A stretch of 64,000 bases of DNA from JANPIX01 sp031425195 (GCA_031425195.1 JANPIX010000008.1:62001-126000), one strand, 5' to 3'. Positions 8,598 through 17,866 are shown, counted from the first letter of the stretch. A program made the numbers and translations. Notes: generated from the sequence alone by a model not told the origin.

Positions 8598-10217
8598 CTA
8601 GGTCAGCGGGGGGCCGTTATCAAGCGCAGTTGGCGCATGTGGCAGCGGTATGCCCGGATCAGCCGCCCAGACCCGTGCGGCAAGCGCCGCATCTGCCGTC
8701 AGCATGGAGTCCAGAACCGCCACCCCCCGGTCTTCGACCAGCGTGGGGATCGGTGCCAGCAATGATCGACCCAACCCAGCAACCACATCCCCCTGCGCAA
8801 AGCCAAGCCAGTGCAGCATCGTGGGAAACACGTCGATCATCGCCCCCGGCTTGTCATTGATGCCCGTCCCGTCGCCCAGAAAGACAACGGTGTTGCGGTC
8901 GCGAAACCGGGGGGCGACGGGTGGCGTTGCGCCATTGTGTGACAAGTGGTCCGACATCAGCACGATGCGCAGCGGGCGGGTGCGACGGGCGGCCTGCCGC
9001 GCTGCCTTGGCATCGCGGATGAACCACGCCGCCTCTTCCGTCGTGCAGCGCAGCACGGCGCGGGTGTCGCGTGTCTTGATGCCCCGTCCTGTCGGGCTGG
9101 CGCGGCGCGGGAGGTAGCCCAGTTTGCCATGCGGGCCGATCGTTTCGATCACCATGAGATAGGGAGACGCATCCGTAATCAGCGCGTCATGGCGCAGGCG
9201 GGCCGATGCGAACGTCATCTGGTCATCCAGAATCCAGTCGATCATCGCGGCATCCACCTGATCCGCGTCATGCATCGCCGATTGTTCGGCCAGCCCGATC
9301 TGCACCATGTTGCCATGCGTGCGGTAGAATGCGTCGATCCCGGCAAAACGAGGGTCGCCGCCCACGACATATTCCATCGCATAATCATGCGTCGCCAGAA
9401 TATCGCCCAACCCGATCAGGCCCGGCATGAACGCTGCGACCCCCTTCAGGTTGTTGCGGGTCTGCAGGCCGCGCGGCAGCACCGGCACCCCGGTCTGCGT
9501 TGCGACCATTCCAGCCAGCGACCATCCGGTGCCTGCTATCTGGGTGATGTTGGTAAAGCTGATCCCATGCTGCTCCAGTTCCATCAGCGGTGCGATGGCG
9601 TCACCGAAAACCGCTTGGTCGAAAAAGCGACGGTCCGTCCCCTCAAGATAGATAATCATGATATCGGGCAGGACGTCGGGCCGGGTCAGCGGGCCGGGTG
9701 CAACAAGCTGGGACGTCAGATCCGAGGTGACAGCCGGCACAAACAACCGCCGCACCGCAAACTGCACCAAAGGATTGACTGCAACCAGAAGACCAGCGGC
9801 AAGCCAGAACAACCAAGGGCCGGTGTTCCACAGATTGTGCAGGAACATCACGGAAACAAGGATCAGCGACAGGCTGAGCACACCGGCGATGATTTCCGAT
9901 TCAAGGCCCTTCAGCGTTGCGCCCTTCATCCCGAAATCGGCGTGGATGATAAACGCCATCATGTCGACCCGCCCAAACGCGCGTGTGATCACCACGAATG
10001 TCAGCATGGCAGCGGCGGCTGCACAGGGCCAAAGGAAATGCCAGCCCGGCATGGCGCAAAGCGCGCCCTGCCCAAGTGCCATCGCAAGGAACAGGCACAA
10101 AAGCGCGACGATCCCCGGTTTGTCGGGGCGGACAGCAGGCCGCGTCGCCACGATCAGCGCCACCGCCATCACGATTCCCAAAAGCCCGGTTACGACAATG
10201 CTGCTGATAGAACTCAT
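8598..10217 (-). CDS. Membrane phosphoglycerol transferase of the OpgB/MdoB-like sulfatase fold
   Basis: The 539-residue protein begins with four or five hydrophobic segments (about residues 6-24, 36-55, 62-80, 108-127 and 133-155), followed by a periplasmic alkaline-phosphatase/sulfatase domain. The motif GTGWSLAGMVATQTGVP (from residue 229) closely resembles the active-site region of E. coli OpgB, which transfers phosphoglycerol from phosphatidylglycerol to osmoregulated periplasmic glucans. Glu192 in YLEGTDRRFF fits a metal ligand. A MSDHLSHNG segment near the C-terminus is also family-like. The start at 10217 lies almost on an AAGGGG motif, so it is slightly uncertain. No opgG or opgH gene is nearby. 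The product could also be another phosphoglycerol or phosphoethanolamine transferase. Confidence 0.75.
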   Translation of the reverse strand: MSSISSIVVTGLLGIVMAVALIVATRPAVRPDKPGIVALLCLFLAMALGQGALCAMPGWHFLWPCAAAAAMLTFVVITRAFGRVDMMAFIIHADFGMKGATLKGLESEIIAGVLSLSLILVSVMFLHNLWNTGPWLFWLAAGLLVAVNPLVQFAVRRLFVPAVTSDLTSQLVAPGPLTRPDVLPDIMIIYLEGTDRRFFDQAVFGDAIAPLMELEQHGISFTNITQIAGTGWSLAGMVATQTGVPVLPRGLQTRNNLKGVAAFMPGLIGLGDILATHDYAMEYVVGGDPRFAGIDAFYRTHGNMVQIGLAEQSAMHDADQVDAAMIDWILDDQMTFASARLRHDALITDASPYLMVIETIGPHGKLGYLPRRASPTGRGIKTRDTRAVLRCTTEEAAWFIRDAKAARQAARRTRPLRIVLMSDHLSHNGATPPVAPRFRDRNTVVFLGDGTGINDKPGAMIDVFPTMLHWLGFAQGDVVAGLGRSLLAPIPTLVEDRGVAVLDSMLTADAALAARVWAADPGIPLPHAPTALDNGPPLT

Positions 10218-10329
10218 GCCCCTTGCACTCACCCGACTGCATCCGTCTGTCAAGCGGGGCCATTGATTTCCACCCCGGATTCGGGCCAATGGGCAGCAAC
10301 GGACCCTATTTGTACAAAGGACCGCGCCC

Positions 10330-11145
10330 ATGGCCGCGACACAGACCCGCCCCGCAACCCGGATCGACGCCACCTTTGCCCGGCTGAAAGCCAGCCGCCA
10401 AAAGGCGTTTGTCGCCTATATGATGGGCGGCGACCCGGATCTTGCGGTGTCGCAAGCCGTCATGAACGGGCTTCCCGGCGCGGGTGTCGACATCATCGAA
10501 CTTGGCATGGCGTTCACCGACCCGATGGCCGATGGCCCGACGATCCAGCTTGCCGGCCAGCGCGCACTGGAGGCCGGTATGACGCTGGAGCGGACGCTGG
10601 GCATGGTGCGAACCTTTCGGAAAACCGACGCGACAACGCCCATCGTCCTGATGGGCTATTACAACCCGATCTATTCACGGGGCGTGGACGTCTTTCTGGC
10701 CGACGCGAAAGAGGCCGGGATTGACGGGCTGATCGTCGTCGATCTGCCACCAGAGGAAGACGCCGAATTGTGCATCCCCGCCCGTGCCGCAGGGATTGAT
10801 TTCATCCGTCTTGCCACGCCCACGACAGACGCAAAAAGGCTTCCCACCGTGCTGCAGAACACCTCGGGGTTTGTGTATTATGTGTCGATCACTGGCATAA
10901 CCGGTGCCGCCGCCGCACGGCCCGCCGATGTGGCACCCGAGGTGGCCCGGATCAAGGCGTCGACCGATCTGCCCGTCATCGTCGGCTTCGGGATCAGCAC
11001 ACCGGCACAGGCTGCAGGCATCGCAGCCATTGCCGATGGCTGCGTCGTGGGATCGGCCATCGTCAAGGATATCGGCGCAGGAATGCCCGTGGCCGAGGTG
11101 CTGGCCAATGTGGCGGCGCTGGCCGCCGGGGCGCATTCGGTCTGA
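10330..11145 (+). CDS. trpA: Tryptophan synthase alpha subunit
   Basis: The 271-residue TIM-barrel protein shows the TrpA catalytic pair Glu57 (in DIIELGMAFTDP) and Asp68 (in ADGPTIQ), and the phosphate-binding GFGISTPAQA loop near residue 220. It cleaves indole-3-glycerol phosphate to indole and glyceraldehyde 3-phosphate, and indole is channelled to TrpB. trpB lies about 8 kb away on the opposite strand and trpF beyond it, so the trp genes are dispersed here. The ATG at 10330 gives the usual length. No trp leader was seen in the short gap upstream. Confidence 0.97.
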   Translation: MAATQTRPATRIDATFARLKASRQKAFVAYMMGGDPDLAVSQAVMNGLPGAGVDIIELGMAFTDPMADGPTIQLAGQRALEAGMTLERTLGMVRTFRKTDATTPIVLMGYYNPIYSRGVDVFLADAKEAGIDGLIVVDLPPEEDAELCIPARAAGIDFIRLATPTTDAKRLPTVLQNTSGFVYYVSITGITGAAAARPADVAPEVARIKASTDLPVIVGFGISTPAQAAGIAAIADGCVVGSAIVKDIGAGMPVAEVLANVAALAAGAHSV

Positions 11146-11160
11146 CAGCCGCGATTGCCG

Positions 11161-11646
11161 TCACGCGTCGCGCCGTGCGTCCATGGTTTCGCGCAGCGCC
11201 GTCAGATGCGGCAACATGGCCTGAACGCGGTCTGCCGGAAACACCCGGGCCAGCGCCTCAATATCCGGCATCAGCATGGTAATCGCCCGGTTCCGGAAAT
11301 CGCGCCCATCCGGGGTAATCCAGACCAGTTTTGACCGACCATCGCGCGGATTGGTATCCAGCCGCACATGGCCGCGCCCTTCCAGTAGCGCGAGGGTATG
11401 TGTCATCGTGGTCTTCGGCACCTGAAACGCGCGGGCAAGGTCCAAAGGCGTGCGACCATCCTTGACCCGGATCAGATGGTTCAGGATCGCGAACTGCGAC
11501 ACCAGCACACCCGGCGGCAACCGCGCCTCGAACATGGCCGACGATAATTGCGCCAGAATCCCAATTTCATTGAACAGCGCAAAATAGGCGATCAGGGCGG
11601 GGTCCGGCCCGCCCTGATGCGATGGGTTCAAGTCTGGTTCAGCCAT
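11161..11646 (-). CDS. MarR-family transcriptional regulator
   Basis: The 161-residue protein has the MarR winged-helix pattern, including LDLARAFQVPKTTMTHTLAL (recognition helix region) followed by the wing LDTNPRDGRSKLVWITPDG. MarR proteins are usually dimeric repressors released by small aromatics or oxidants. Its start overlaps the end of the nitroreductase gene by eight bases, so both are one transcript. A 34-bp palindrome before that operon, facing lldD, is the obvious binding site. The gene probably controls its own operon and possibly lldD. Confidence 0.88.
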   Translation of the reverse strand: MAEPDLNPSHQGGPDPALIAYFALFNEIGILAQLSSAMFEARLPPGVLVSQFAILNHLIRVKDGRTPLDLARAFQVPKTTMTHTLALLEGRGHVRLDTNPRDGRSKLVWITPDGRDFRNRAITMLMPDIEALARVFPADRVQAMLPHLTALRETMDARRDA

Positions 11647-12787
11647 TCACCACCCGGCTTTGCAGGGGCCAGCGCGGGCTGGGATTCACCCCCGGCGCAG
11701 ACCCGATCCGGGCCAACATCTGAACCGTGCCGCCCGTTGGTGCAAGCCTTTCGTGGATCTGGCGAAACGGCGCTGCCATTTCCGGATATTCCTGCAGGGC
11801 CTGGCTTAACGGCTGGATCGCGACACCCGCCGCCGTCGCCGCAAGGTTCAACCGCACCCAATCAGCCCCGCAGGCCATCTGTTCGGCGCGCGTGTTGGCG
11901 TCCGTGATCAGCCACACATGACCCATCGCCGTGTCAGCATTGGCATAAACCGCGTCCAGCCCGGCCTGATAGGCCTGTGAAGTGGTGTCCAAGGCCGCCT
12001 CACGCGTGAAAAGGCCGGTCGCGCCCATGAGTTCAAACATCGGGCCGCCGAAATCGATGCCGTCCGGGTTCGCGTCAATCTCTGCGCGGCCGATGCGGAA
12101 CAGATCGACGCTTTCCTTGAAGGTATGCGGGGTTTCCACTTCGATCCGCAGCGCTTCGCGCGTCAGGGCGCGGAGGTCCGCTATGTCAGGGGCGGCCACC
12201 GATCCGCCAAACCGGCTTCCCATCGTCACCGACGCGCCAAGCGTGTCCAGGACGGACGGCGCAACCGGGACCGCCGTGTCGAACGGGTCTTTGGTGGTGC
12301 GCCGGTTCAGGACATGGGCAAACAACGGGTCTGGTGTCAGGGACGCCTCTTTGACGAACACCGCCCGCGCCACCGGCCTGCGGTCCAGAGCGGCAGGGTT
12401 TTCGCCCTGTGGAAATGGCGTCAGGTCGACACGGTAGCCATCCTGCAGCGCGGCCATCCGCATGAGTTCCAGAAAGCAGCCAAGCCCGATGGTGATCTGG
12501 CGGTTCACCGGGTCGGTATGTGGCAACAGCCGCGTCGGGTCGGCAAACAGGGTCACGGTATCGGGTTCAGCCAGATCAACCAGCCAAGGCTGGAGGTTGT
12601 GCGGATTGGGGGCCAGCAGCGCGTAAGACAGTGCACGGCGGCGCGGCTCGGTTTCCTGCCCGGCAAGCGCCCATGGCTGCAGGGCATGGCGCGGCTGCCT
12701 GCTTGCGATGCTCGCGATGGGAACCACGGCGGCAAGGATCACCCCGCCACCAATCAGGCCTATCATGTTGCGACGGTTCATTGCCAT
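11639..12787 (-). CDS. Acg-like nitroreductase-family protein with a twin-arginine-type leader
   Basis: The 382-residue protein begins MAMNRRNMIGLIGGGVILAA, which looks like a Tat signal or N-terminal anchor with Arg5-Arg6. The rest resembles the Acg group of nitroreductase-like flavoproteins, with an APNPHNLQPW motif near residue 58 and an RRTTKDPF motif near residue 175. Acg-family proteins bind FMN but often lack demonstrated enzyme activity. AAGGA lies eight bases before the chosen ATG. The gene is translationally coupled to the downstream marR and divergent from lldD. I infer a role in redox or xenobiotic stress, with no specific substrate. Confidence 0.75.
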   Translation of the reverse strand: MAMNRRNMIGLIGGGVILAAVVPIASIASRQPRHALQPWALAGQETEPRRRALSYALLAPNPHNLQPWLVDLAEPDTVTLFADPTRLLPHTDPVNRQITIGLGCFLELMRMAALQDGYRVDLTPFPQGENPAALDRRPVARAVFVKEASLTPDPLFAHVLNRRTTKDPFDTAVPVAPSVLDTLGASVTMGSRFGGSVAAPDIADLRALTREALRIEVETPHTFKESVDLFRIGRAEIDANPDGIDFGGPMFELMGATGLFTREAALDTTSQAYQAGLDAVYANADTAMGHVWLITDANTRAEQMACGADWVRLNLAATAAGVAIQPLSQALQEYPEMAAPFRQIHERLAPTGGTVQMLARIGSAPGVNPSPRWPLQSRVVNG

Positions 12788-12805
12788 TGCGCGAATCCTT
12801 TATTA

Positions 12806-12839
12806 GTGCGATGTGGAACTATATAGTACCATATCGCAC
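12806..12839. promoter_or_regulatory. 34-bp imperfect palindrome, candidate MarR operator
   Basis: An inverted repeat centred between bases 12822 and 12823 has arms GTGCGAT/ATCGCAC and a core ACTATATAGT. Only a few positions break the symmetry. It is 18 bp upstream of the nitroreductase-marR start and about 95 bp upstream of lldD, the position expected for an operator controlling divergent promoters. The TATATA core could overlap a -10 element, so binding would block transcription. Confidence 0.65.
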
Positions 12840-12934
12840 GAAAAGAAAGGCCTTTCAGAAACGGGTCGCGAATTGATCTTCCGCGTCAGGATCGGTAAGA
12901 ATTCTTGACCATTCTCGTACTGGAAGGCTGGCCC

Positions 12935-14098
12935 ATGGCTGTGATCACCTGCATCGACGATCTGAAACAGATGCACCGCCGCCGTGCCCCCCGCATGTTC
13001 TTTGATTACTGCGAAAGCGGCAGTTACACAGAACAGACCTTCCGCGAAAACACGTCGGACTTTGCCAAGCTGCGGCTTCGCCAGAAGGTGGCCGTCGACA
13101 TGACGGGCCGCACGACGGCAAGCACGATGATCGGCAGCAAGGTGTCCATGCCCGTGGCCTTGGCACCCGTGGGTATGACGGGGATGCAACACGCGGATGG
13201 CGAGATATTGGCCGCCCGCGCGGCGCAGGCCTACGGCGTGCCCTATACGCTTTCCACGATGTCCATCTGCTCCATCGAAGACGTGGCCGCCGCCACGACT
13301 GCACCGTTCTGGTTTCAGCTTTACGTGATGAAGGATCAGGATTTCGTCGCCGCCGCCATCGAGCGCGCGAAAAAGGCGAAATGTTCCGCCCTTGTCCTGA
13401 CGCTTGATCTTCAGATTTTGGGGCAGCGGCACAAGGATCTGAAGAACGACCTGACCGCGCCCCCCCGCCTGTCGATCAGGAACCTGATCAACCTTGCAAC
13501 CAAACCCGCCTGGTGCCTTGATATGGCGCGCACCAAACGGCGCAGTTTTGGCAATATCGTCGGCCACGCAAAAGGCGTGGGCAACATGTCGTCGCTGATG
13601 AGCTGGACGAACGAACAGTTCGATCCGCAACTCGACTGGTCGAAAGTGCAAAAGATCAAGGACATGTGGGGCGGCAAGCTGATCCTGAAAGGCATCCTCG
13701 ATCCGGACGACGCGGCCCGTGCCGCCGATTTCGGAGCAGATGCGATCATCGTGTCGAACCATGGCGGGCGGCAGCTTGACGGGGCGCTGTCATCGATCCG
13801 CATGTTGCCCAGCATCCGCCGCGCCGTCGGCGACCGCACCGAGGTGTGGATCGACAGTGGCATCCGGTCGGGTCAGGATATCCTGAAGGCGCTGGCCATG
13901 GGCGCGGACGGCACCATGATCGGGCGTTCCTACATCTATGGGCTTGGGGCCATGGGTCAGGCCGGTGTCACCCGTGCGCTGGAGATTCTGAACAAGGAAC
14001 TCGACATCACCATGGCGCTTTGCGGCGAACGGGATGTCCGGAATCTGGGCCGCCAAAACCTGTTCGTTCCACAGGATTTTGAAGGCAACTGGGCCTAG
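12935..14098 (+). CDS. lldD: FMN-dependent L-lactate dehydrogenase (alpha-hydroxy acid dehydrogenase)
   Basis: The 387-residue protein belongs to the FMN-dependent alpha-hydroxy acid oxidases. It shows the catalytic His276 and substrate Arg279 in SNHGGRQLDGA, Lys252 in LILKGILDPDDA, and the GADGTMIGRSYIYGLGAMG phosphate-binding region. L-lactate dehydrogenases of this type oxidise lactate to pyruvate and pass electrons to the respiratory chain. The ATG at 12935 has GGAAGG seven bases upstream; an earlier in-frame codon at 12905 lacks such a site. Related mandelate or glycolate specificities cannot be excluded. The gene shares its upstream region with the marR operon and its stop codon bases with the convergent MFS gene. 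Confidence 0.88.
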   Translation: MAVITCIDDLKQMHRRRAPRMFFDYCESGSYTEQTFRENTSDFAKLRLRQKVAVDMTGRTTASTMIGSKVSMPVALAPVGMTGMQHADGEILAARAAQAYGVPYTLSTMSICSIEDVAAATTAPFWFQLYVMKDQDFVAAAIERAKKAKCSALVLTLDLQILGQRHKDLKNDLTAPPRLSIRNLINLATKPAWCLDMARTKRRSFGNIVGHAKGVGNMSSLMSWTNEQFDPQLDWSKVQKIKDMWGGKLILKGILDPDDAARAADFGADAIIVSNHGGRQLDGALSSIRMLPSIRRAVGDRTEVWIDSGIRSGQDILKALAMGADGTMIGRSYIYGLGAMGQAGVTRALEILNKELDITMALCGERDVRNLGRQNLFVPQDFEGNWA

Positions 14099-15249
14099 TC
14101 ACCCCACGGCGCATGCTGGCGCAGACTTCTTGCAAGAAACACGACGCCAATCAGCATGACGGCGGCAAAGACAAATGCCGCGCGAAGCCCGAATGCGCCC
14201 GCCAGAAAGCCCAGAACAGGCGGGCCGAAGAAATAACCGAAATACCCCAACAGCGTGGCCCGCGCCACGGCACGCGCGCGCATTTCAGGCTTGGCCAGCG
14301 CGCCCACAAGGGAAAACGCCGTGGGCGCAATGACCGATGACCCGATCCCCATGATGATAAACCCGCCATAGGCCATTGCAGGGCTGACGGCCAAGGCCGC
14401 GATGAATGCCCCCAACGACGATATGATGGCCCCGGCAATCAGAACGCGCACCGGATTGATCCGCGTCAACAGACCCTGCCCTGCCAAGCGTGCAAACCCC
14501 ATTGTCAGGGCAAGCGCCGCAGGCCCCATCGCGCCCTGCCCCGGCGTGCCGCCCAGCGTCACCTCGATATGCAGCGCCGACCAGTTTTCTGCGGCGTTTT
14601 CCGTCAGAAATGCAACCAGCACGATGGCCCCGCCCAGGATCGGCAGGATGCCCAGCCCCGCGCCCTTTTGCCCCTTGGGGGCCAGCAGACCCCTGATCGT
14701 CCCGTCAGCCTCGATCGCAATCCCGGCCAGCACCACCGCAGCCAGCGCCATTGCACCCATTACCCACGACGGTGGCCAGACAGCATCGCGCAAGACACCC
14801 GTGGCAAGTGCCGCCCCGGCATAGCCAAAAGAATAGGCTGCGTGGCATAGGTTCATCAAAGGTCGCCCGCGATCTGCCTCAAGCACGGCCACACGGGCGT
14901 TCATCAGAACATCGGTTGCGCCAGTGGCTGCGCCGCACAACAACATCGCGACGGGAAACAACCACACTACTGTCACCTGCCCGGGCAGAACAAACGAAAG
15001 CGCCATGGCGAGCGTGACCATAGGCAACGCCTTGCGGCCAAGCGCTGCACCGATACGGGGGGCCATCAGCATCGCCAAGACAGCCGCCAGCGGCGTCGTC
15101 AGCATCAACAGACCCAGTTCCGCCTCGGACACGTCCAGTTGCGTCTTGAGGTCGGGCAAGACTGCCGCGTAAGTCCCCCATACGATACCCATCGCAGCAA
15201 ACGACGCCAGCGCGGGCCGCGCGGTTTTCAATGTGGTCAAGGCCGACAT
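14095..15249 (-). CDS. Major facilitator superfamily transporter
   Basis: The 384-residue protein is highly hydrophobic, with about twelve predicted membrane segments and the MFS loop pattern APRIGAALGRKALPM between helices 2 and 3. The N-terminal segment ASFAAMGIVWGTYAAVLPDL resembles the sugar-like (FucP/YbjJ-type) MFS branch. No substrate can be assigned. The stop codon overlaps that of lldD: the bases CTAG at 14095-14098 read as TAG on both strands, so the convergent genes end on each other. Confidence 0.8.
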   Translation of the reverse strand: MSALTTLKTARPALASFAAMGIVWGTYAAVLPDLKTQLDVSEAELGLLMLTTPLAAVLAMLMAPRIGAALGRKALPMVTLAMALSFVLPGQVTVVWLFPVAMLLCGAATGATDVLMNARVAVLEADRGRPLMNLCHAAYSFGYAGAALATGVLRDAVWPPSWVMGAMALAAVVLAGIAIEADGTIRGLLAPKGQKGAGLGILPILGGAIVLVAFLTENAAENWSALHIEVTLGGTPGQGAMGPAALALTMGFARLAGQGLLTRINPVRVLIAGAIISSLGAFIAALAVSPAMAYGGFIIMGIGSSVIAPTAFSLVGALAKPEMRARAVARATLLGYFGYFFGPPVLGFLAGAFGLRAAFVFAAVMLIGVVFLARSLRQHAPWGD

Positions 15250-15336
15250 GGGGGGTAAACCTTTGCTGATGATCGCAACTAGACAGCCTCGCCCCCCTCA
15301 CGCTGACACACCGGCGACACGGCGTGTCGGGAAAGG

Positions 15337-16299
15337 TTACACCGCCTCGCGCGCGACAAGCCGGGATCGCGGGTGACTGTCGGCCAGTTCGCCATGGCAG
15401 GCCATCCCCGCCATTGCGCCATCGGCAATCGCAAAGGGCAAACCGAAATAGGGCCGCGAAATATCTCCCACGGCAAACACACCGGGGACTGACGTCAGCC
15501 TGTCATCATCAACTTTCAGATAAGGACCGTGCGGGCCATCCACGGCAGCACAGCCCAGTTGCGCGCCAAGATCGCTGGCGGGTTCCGCCTTGCTTGACAC
15601 ATACAGCACCTCGCGGGCGATGCGCGTGCCATCTGCAAGCCCGATGGCTCGCAATGCCGCACCCTGTGTTTCCAGACTGCTGATCCGTGCCTCGAAGATC
15701 GCGATTTCAGCTTGTTTCAGGCGCGCCCTGTCACCCTGCGACAGCGGTTCGCCGTTCGTGAACAGGATCAGATCGTCGGTCCATTCGCGCAGGAACAGTG
15801 CGTGGTCGGCGGTGCCTTCACCACCCATCAAAAGGCCGGTCGGTTGGTCTGCAACCTCGTAACCATGGCAGTAAGGGCATTGAAACGCGCTGACACCCCA
15901 AGCTTCGGCCAGACCGGGAATGTCGTCCAGCACGTCGCGCATGCCATAGGCAAGGATCACGCGGCGCGCCTTGAGTCCAAAGCCGCCGCCCGACACCGTA
16001 AAATCCCCGACACGGCCCCTGATGGCATCGGCGCGTCCATCCAACAACCGGACGTTCGGGTAGGACCGCACATCCTTTACCCCCGCCTGCCGGATCGCCT
16101 CGGGCGTCTGGCCGTCGTGGCCCAACAGGGCATGCGCATGCGGGGCAAACCGGTTGCGTGTGGCACCGTCGTCGATCACCGTCACGCTGCGGCGTCCGCG
16201 CGCCAGATAAAGCGCTGCCGAAAGCCCGGCGTAACTGCCACCGACGACCGCAACATCAACCGCCGCCATTTCTGCATTGCCGTCCAGCATCACGCCCAT
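15337..16299 (-). CDS. Thioredoxin-reductase-like FAD/NAD(P)-dependent oxidoreductase
   Basis: The 320-residue flavoprotein has an N-terminal FAD motif (VDVAVVGGSYAGLSAALYLA), a redox pair Cys141-Cys144 in CPYCHGYE, and the FAD-closing motif VPGVFAVGDISRPYFG near the C-terminus. The CPYCHG active site differs from the CATC of true thioredoxin reductases and marks a related family of unknown partners. The NAD(P)-binding loop reads GLLMGGEGTADHALFL rather than a canonical GxGxxA, so nucleotide binding is uncertain. It lies between the MFS gene and rplY without evident operon partners. Confidence 0.8.
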   Translation of the reverse strand: MGVMLDGNAEMAAVDVAVVGGSYAGLSAALYLARGRRSVTVIDDGATRNRFAPHAHALLGHDGQTPEAIRQAGVKDVRSYPNVRLLDGRADAIRGRVGDFTVSGGGFGLKARRVILAYGMRDVLDDIPGLAEAWGVSAFQCPYCHGYEVADQPTGLLMGGEGTADHALFLREWTDDLILFTNGEPLSQGDRARLKQAEIAIFEARISSLETQGAALRAIGLADGTRIAREVLYVSSKAEPASDLGAQLGCAAVDGPHGPYLKVDDDRLTSVPGVFAVGDISRPYFGLPFAIADGAMAGMACHGELADSHPRSRLVAREAV

Positions 16300-16465
16300 T
16301 TACCCTTGTTTCACACCGGTCATCATCCACCTGCGCCAACACCGCGTTCCCGGCGCGGTTCCCCGCAGATTCCCGCTTTCCCTGCGGGCAAAACCCCGCT
16401 ATAGCCCCCGGGTCGCGCCGCACACCCTTGGAGGGCGGTGGACTTATTTATATGGAGAACCTCGA

Positions 16466-17068
16466 ATGGCTGGTGAGATCCCTGATCTTATAGCCGAGGT
16501 ACGGATGGGGACAGGCAAGGGGGCCGCCCGTCAAGCTCGTCGTGAGGGCAACGTACCCGGTATCGTTTATGGCGGCGGGATTGATCCCGTGGCGATCAAC
16601 GTGAACTACAATTCCCTGATCAAGCGTTTGAAAGCAGGCCGTTTCCTGCAGACGCTGTTCAATCTGAAAGTCGCGGGTCAGGAAGACGTTCGCGTCATCT
16701 GCCGCCATGTGCAGCGTGATGTCGTGAAAGACATCCCGACACATCTGGATCTGATGCGCCTGCGCCGCACGTCGCGCATCGGTCTTTTCATCCATGTGAC
16801 TTTCATCAACCATGAAGATTCGCCGGGTCTGAAGCGTGGCGGCACCCTGACGGTTGTGCGTCCCGAAGTGGAACTTGAAGTGACGGCGGGTGACATTCCC
16901 GACCACATCACGGTTGATCTTGCAGGCAAGCAGATCGGCGATGTCATTCACATCAATGATGTGGTGCTTCCCGAAGGTGCAAAGCCCACAATCGACCGGA
17001 ACTTCGTGATTGCCAACATCTCGGCCCCTTCGGGCCTGCGGTCCACGGACAACGACGAAGAAGCCTGA
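16466..17068 (+). CDS. rplY: 50S ribosomal protein L25/general stress protein Ctc
   Basis: The 200-residue protein matches the long (Ctc/TL5) form of L25: an N-terminal 5S rRNA-binding domain (about residues 1-95, with KGAARQARREGNVPGIVYGG) and a C-terminal TL5 beta-domain. The chosen ATG at 16466 has GGAG eight bases upstream; an open frame begins farther upstream but without a ribosome site. rplY followed by pth is a widely conserved order. A rho-independent terminator follows at 17088. Confidence 0.96.
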   Translation: MAGEIPDLIAEVRMGTGKGAARQARREGNVPGIVYGGGIDPVAINVNYNSLIKRLKAGRFLQTLFNLKVAGQEDVRVICRHVQRDVVKDIPTHLDLMRLRRTSRIGLFIHVTFINHEDSPGLKRGGTLTVVRPEVELEVTAGDIPDHITVDLAGKQIGDVIHINDVVLPEGAKPTIDRNFVIANISAPSGLRSTDNDEEA

Positions 17069-17087
17069 TCCTTTGGTCAGGATCTGG

Positions 17088-17123
17088 AAAACGCGGGGGG
17101 CAATCGCCTTCCGCGTTTTGCTT
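17088..17123 (+). terminator. Rho-independent terminator after rplY
   Basis: The arms AAAACGCGG (17088-17096) and CCGCGTTTT (17111-17119) form a stem with an inner GGC/GCC pairing, followed by a short GCTTT tail. It lies 20 bp after the rplY stop and before pth, so pth may have its own promoter or depend on partial readthrough. Confidence 0.7.
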
Positions 17124-17179
17124 TGGTTGAACGTTGGCCGAACGACGCTTAGACAGGCCTAAAGGAAAGGATCACGCCG

Positions 17180-17866
17180 TTGAAACTTTTTGTCGGTCTG
17201 GGCAACCCGGGTGCAAAGTATGCGGGCAACCGGCATAACATCGGCTTTATGGCCGTTGACCGGATTGCAGCGGATCATGGCTTTGGCCCGTGGAAATCGA
17301 CGTTCAAGGGTCAGGCGAGCGACGGCCGCCTTGGCGACGAAAAGGTGCTTCTTCTTAAACCGCAAACCTTCATGAACCTTTCGGGTGAAAGCGTGCAGTC
17401 GGCCCTGGCGTTTCACCGTCTGGCGCTGGCTGATGTGATCGTCTTTCACGACGAACTTGATCTGGCACCCGGCAAATGCCGGTTCAAGCAAGGCGGTGGG
17501 CATGCAGGCCACAACGGCCTTCGGTCCATCCATGCGCATCTGGGCGATGCTTACGGGCGGGTTCGGCTGGGCATTGGTCATCCGGGCCACAAGGATGCCG
17601 TCGCAGCCTATGTGCTGAACGACTTTGCCAAGGACGATGCCGGGTGGCTTGATGATCTGCTGCGTGGCTTGTCCGATGGCGCAGGTGAACTGGCCGCCGG
17701 ACAGCCGGAAAAATTCATGACAAAGGTCGCCTTGCGCATGGGCGGTGCCCCCGCTGCCGATCCGGACCCGCGCATACGCCCTGCCCCGGTGCCCCGACCG
17801 GTGGCCCCGGTGGCCGAGCCTGACCCGCGCTCGCCGATGCAACGCCTGCTTGACCGCTTCAAATGA
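17180..17866 (+). CDS. pth: Peptidyl-tRNA hydrolase, TTG start
   Basis: The 228-residue protein starts MKLFVGLGNPG and carries the catalytic His19 (GNRHNIGF) and Asp91 (FHDELDLAPGKCR) of bacterial Pth, which frees tRNAs from prematurely released peptidyl-tRNA. The start codon is TTG at 17180, with GGAAAGG nine bases upstream. No in-frame ATG precedes the conserved GLGNPG, so TTG is well supported. The last 40 residues form a proline-rich tail (repeated PAP/PVAP) that goes beyond the E. coli enzyme and is common in alphaproteobacteria. It follows rplY as usual. Confidence 0.95.
   Translation: MKLFVGLGNPGAKYAGNRHNIGFMAVDRIAADHGFGPWKSTFKGQASDGRLGDEKVLLLKPQTFMNLSGESVQSALAFHRLALADVIVFHDELDLAPGKCRFKQGGGHAGHNGLRSIHAHLGDAYGRVRLGIGHPGHKDAVAAYVLNDFAKDDAGWLDDLLRGLSDGAGELAAGQPEKFMTKVALRMGGAPAADPDPRIRPAPVPRPVAPVAEPDPRSPMQRLLDRFK

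Noticed and set aside
8946..10724. Long plus-strand frame opposite the OpgB-like gene that runs into trpA.
   Set aside because: No motif in the translation, and it conflicts with two confident genes in other frames.
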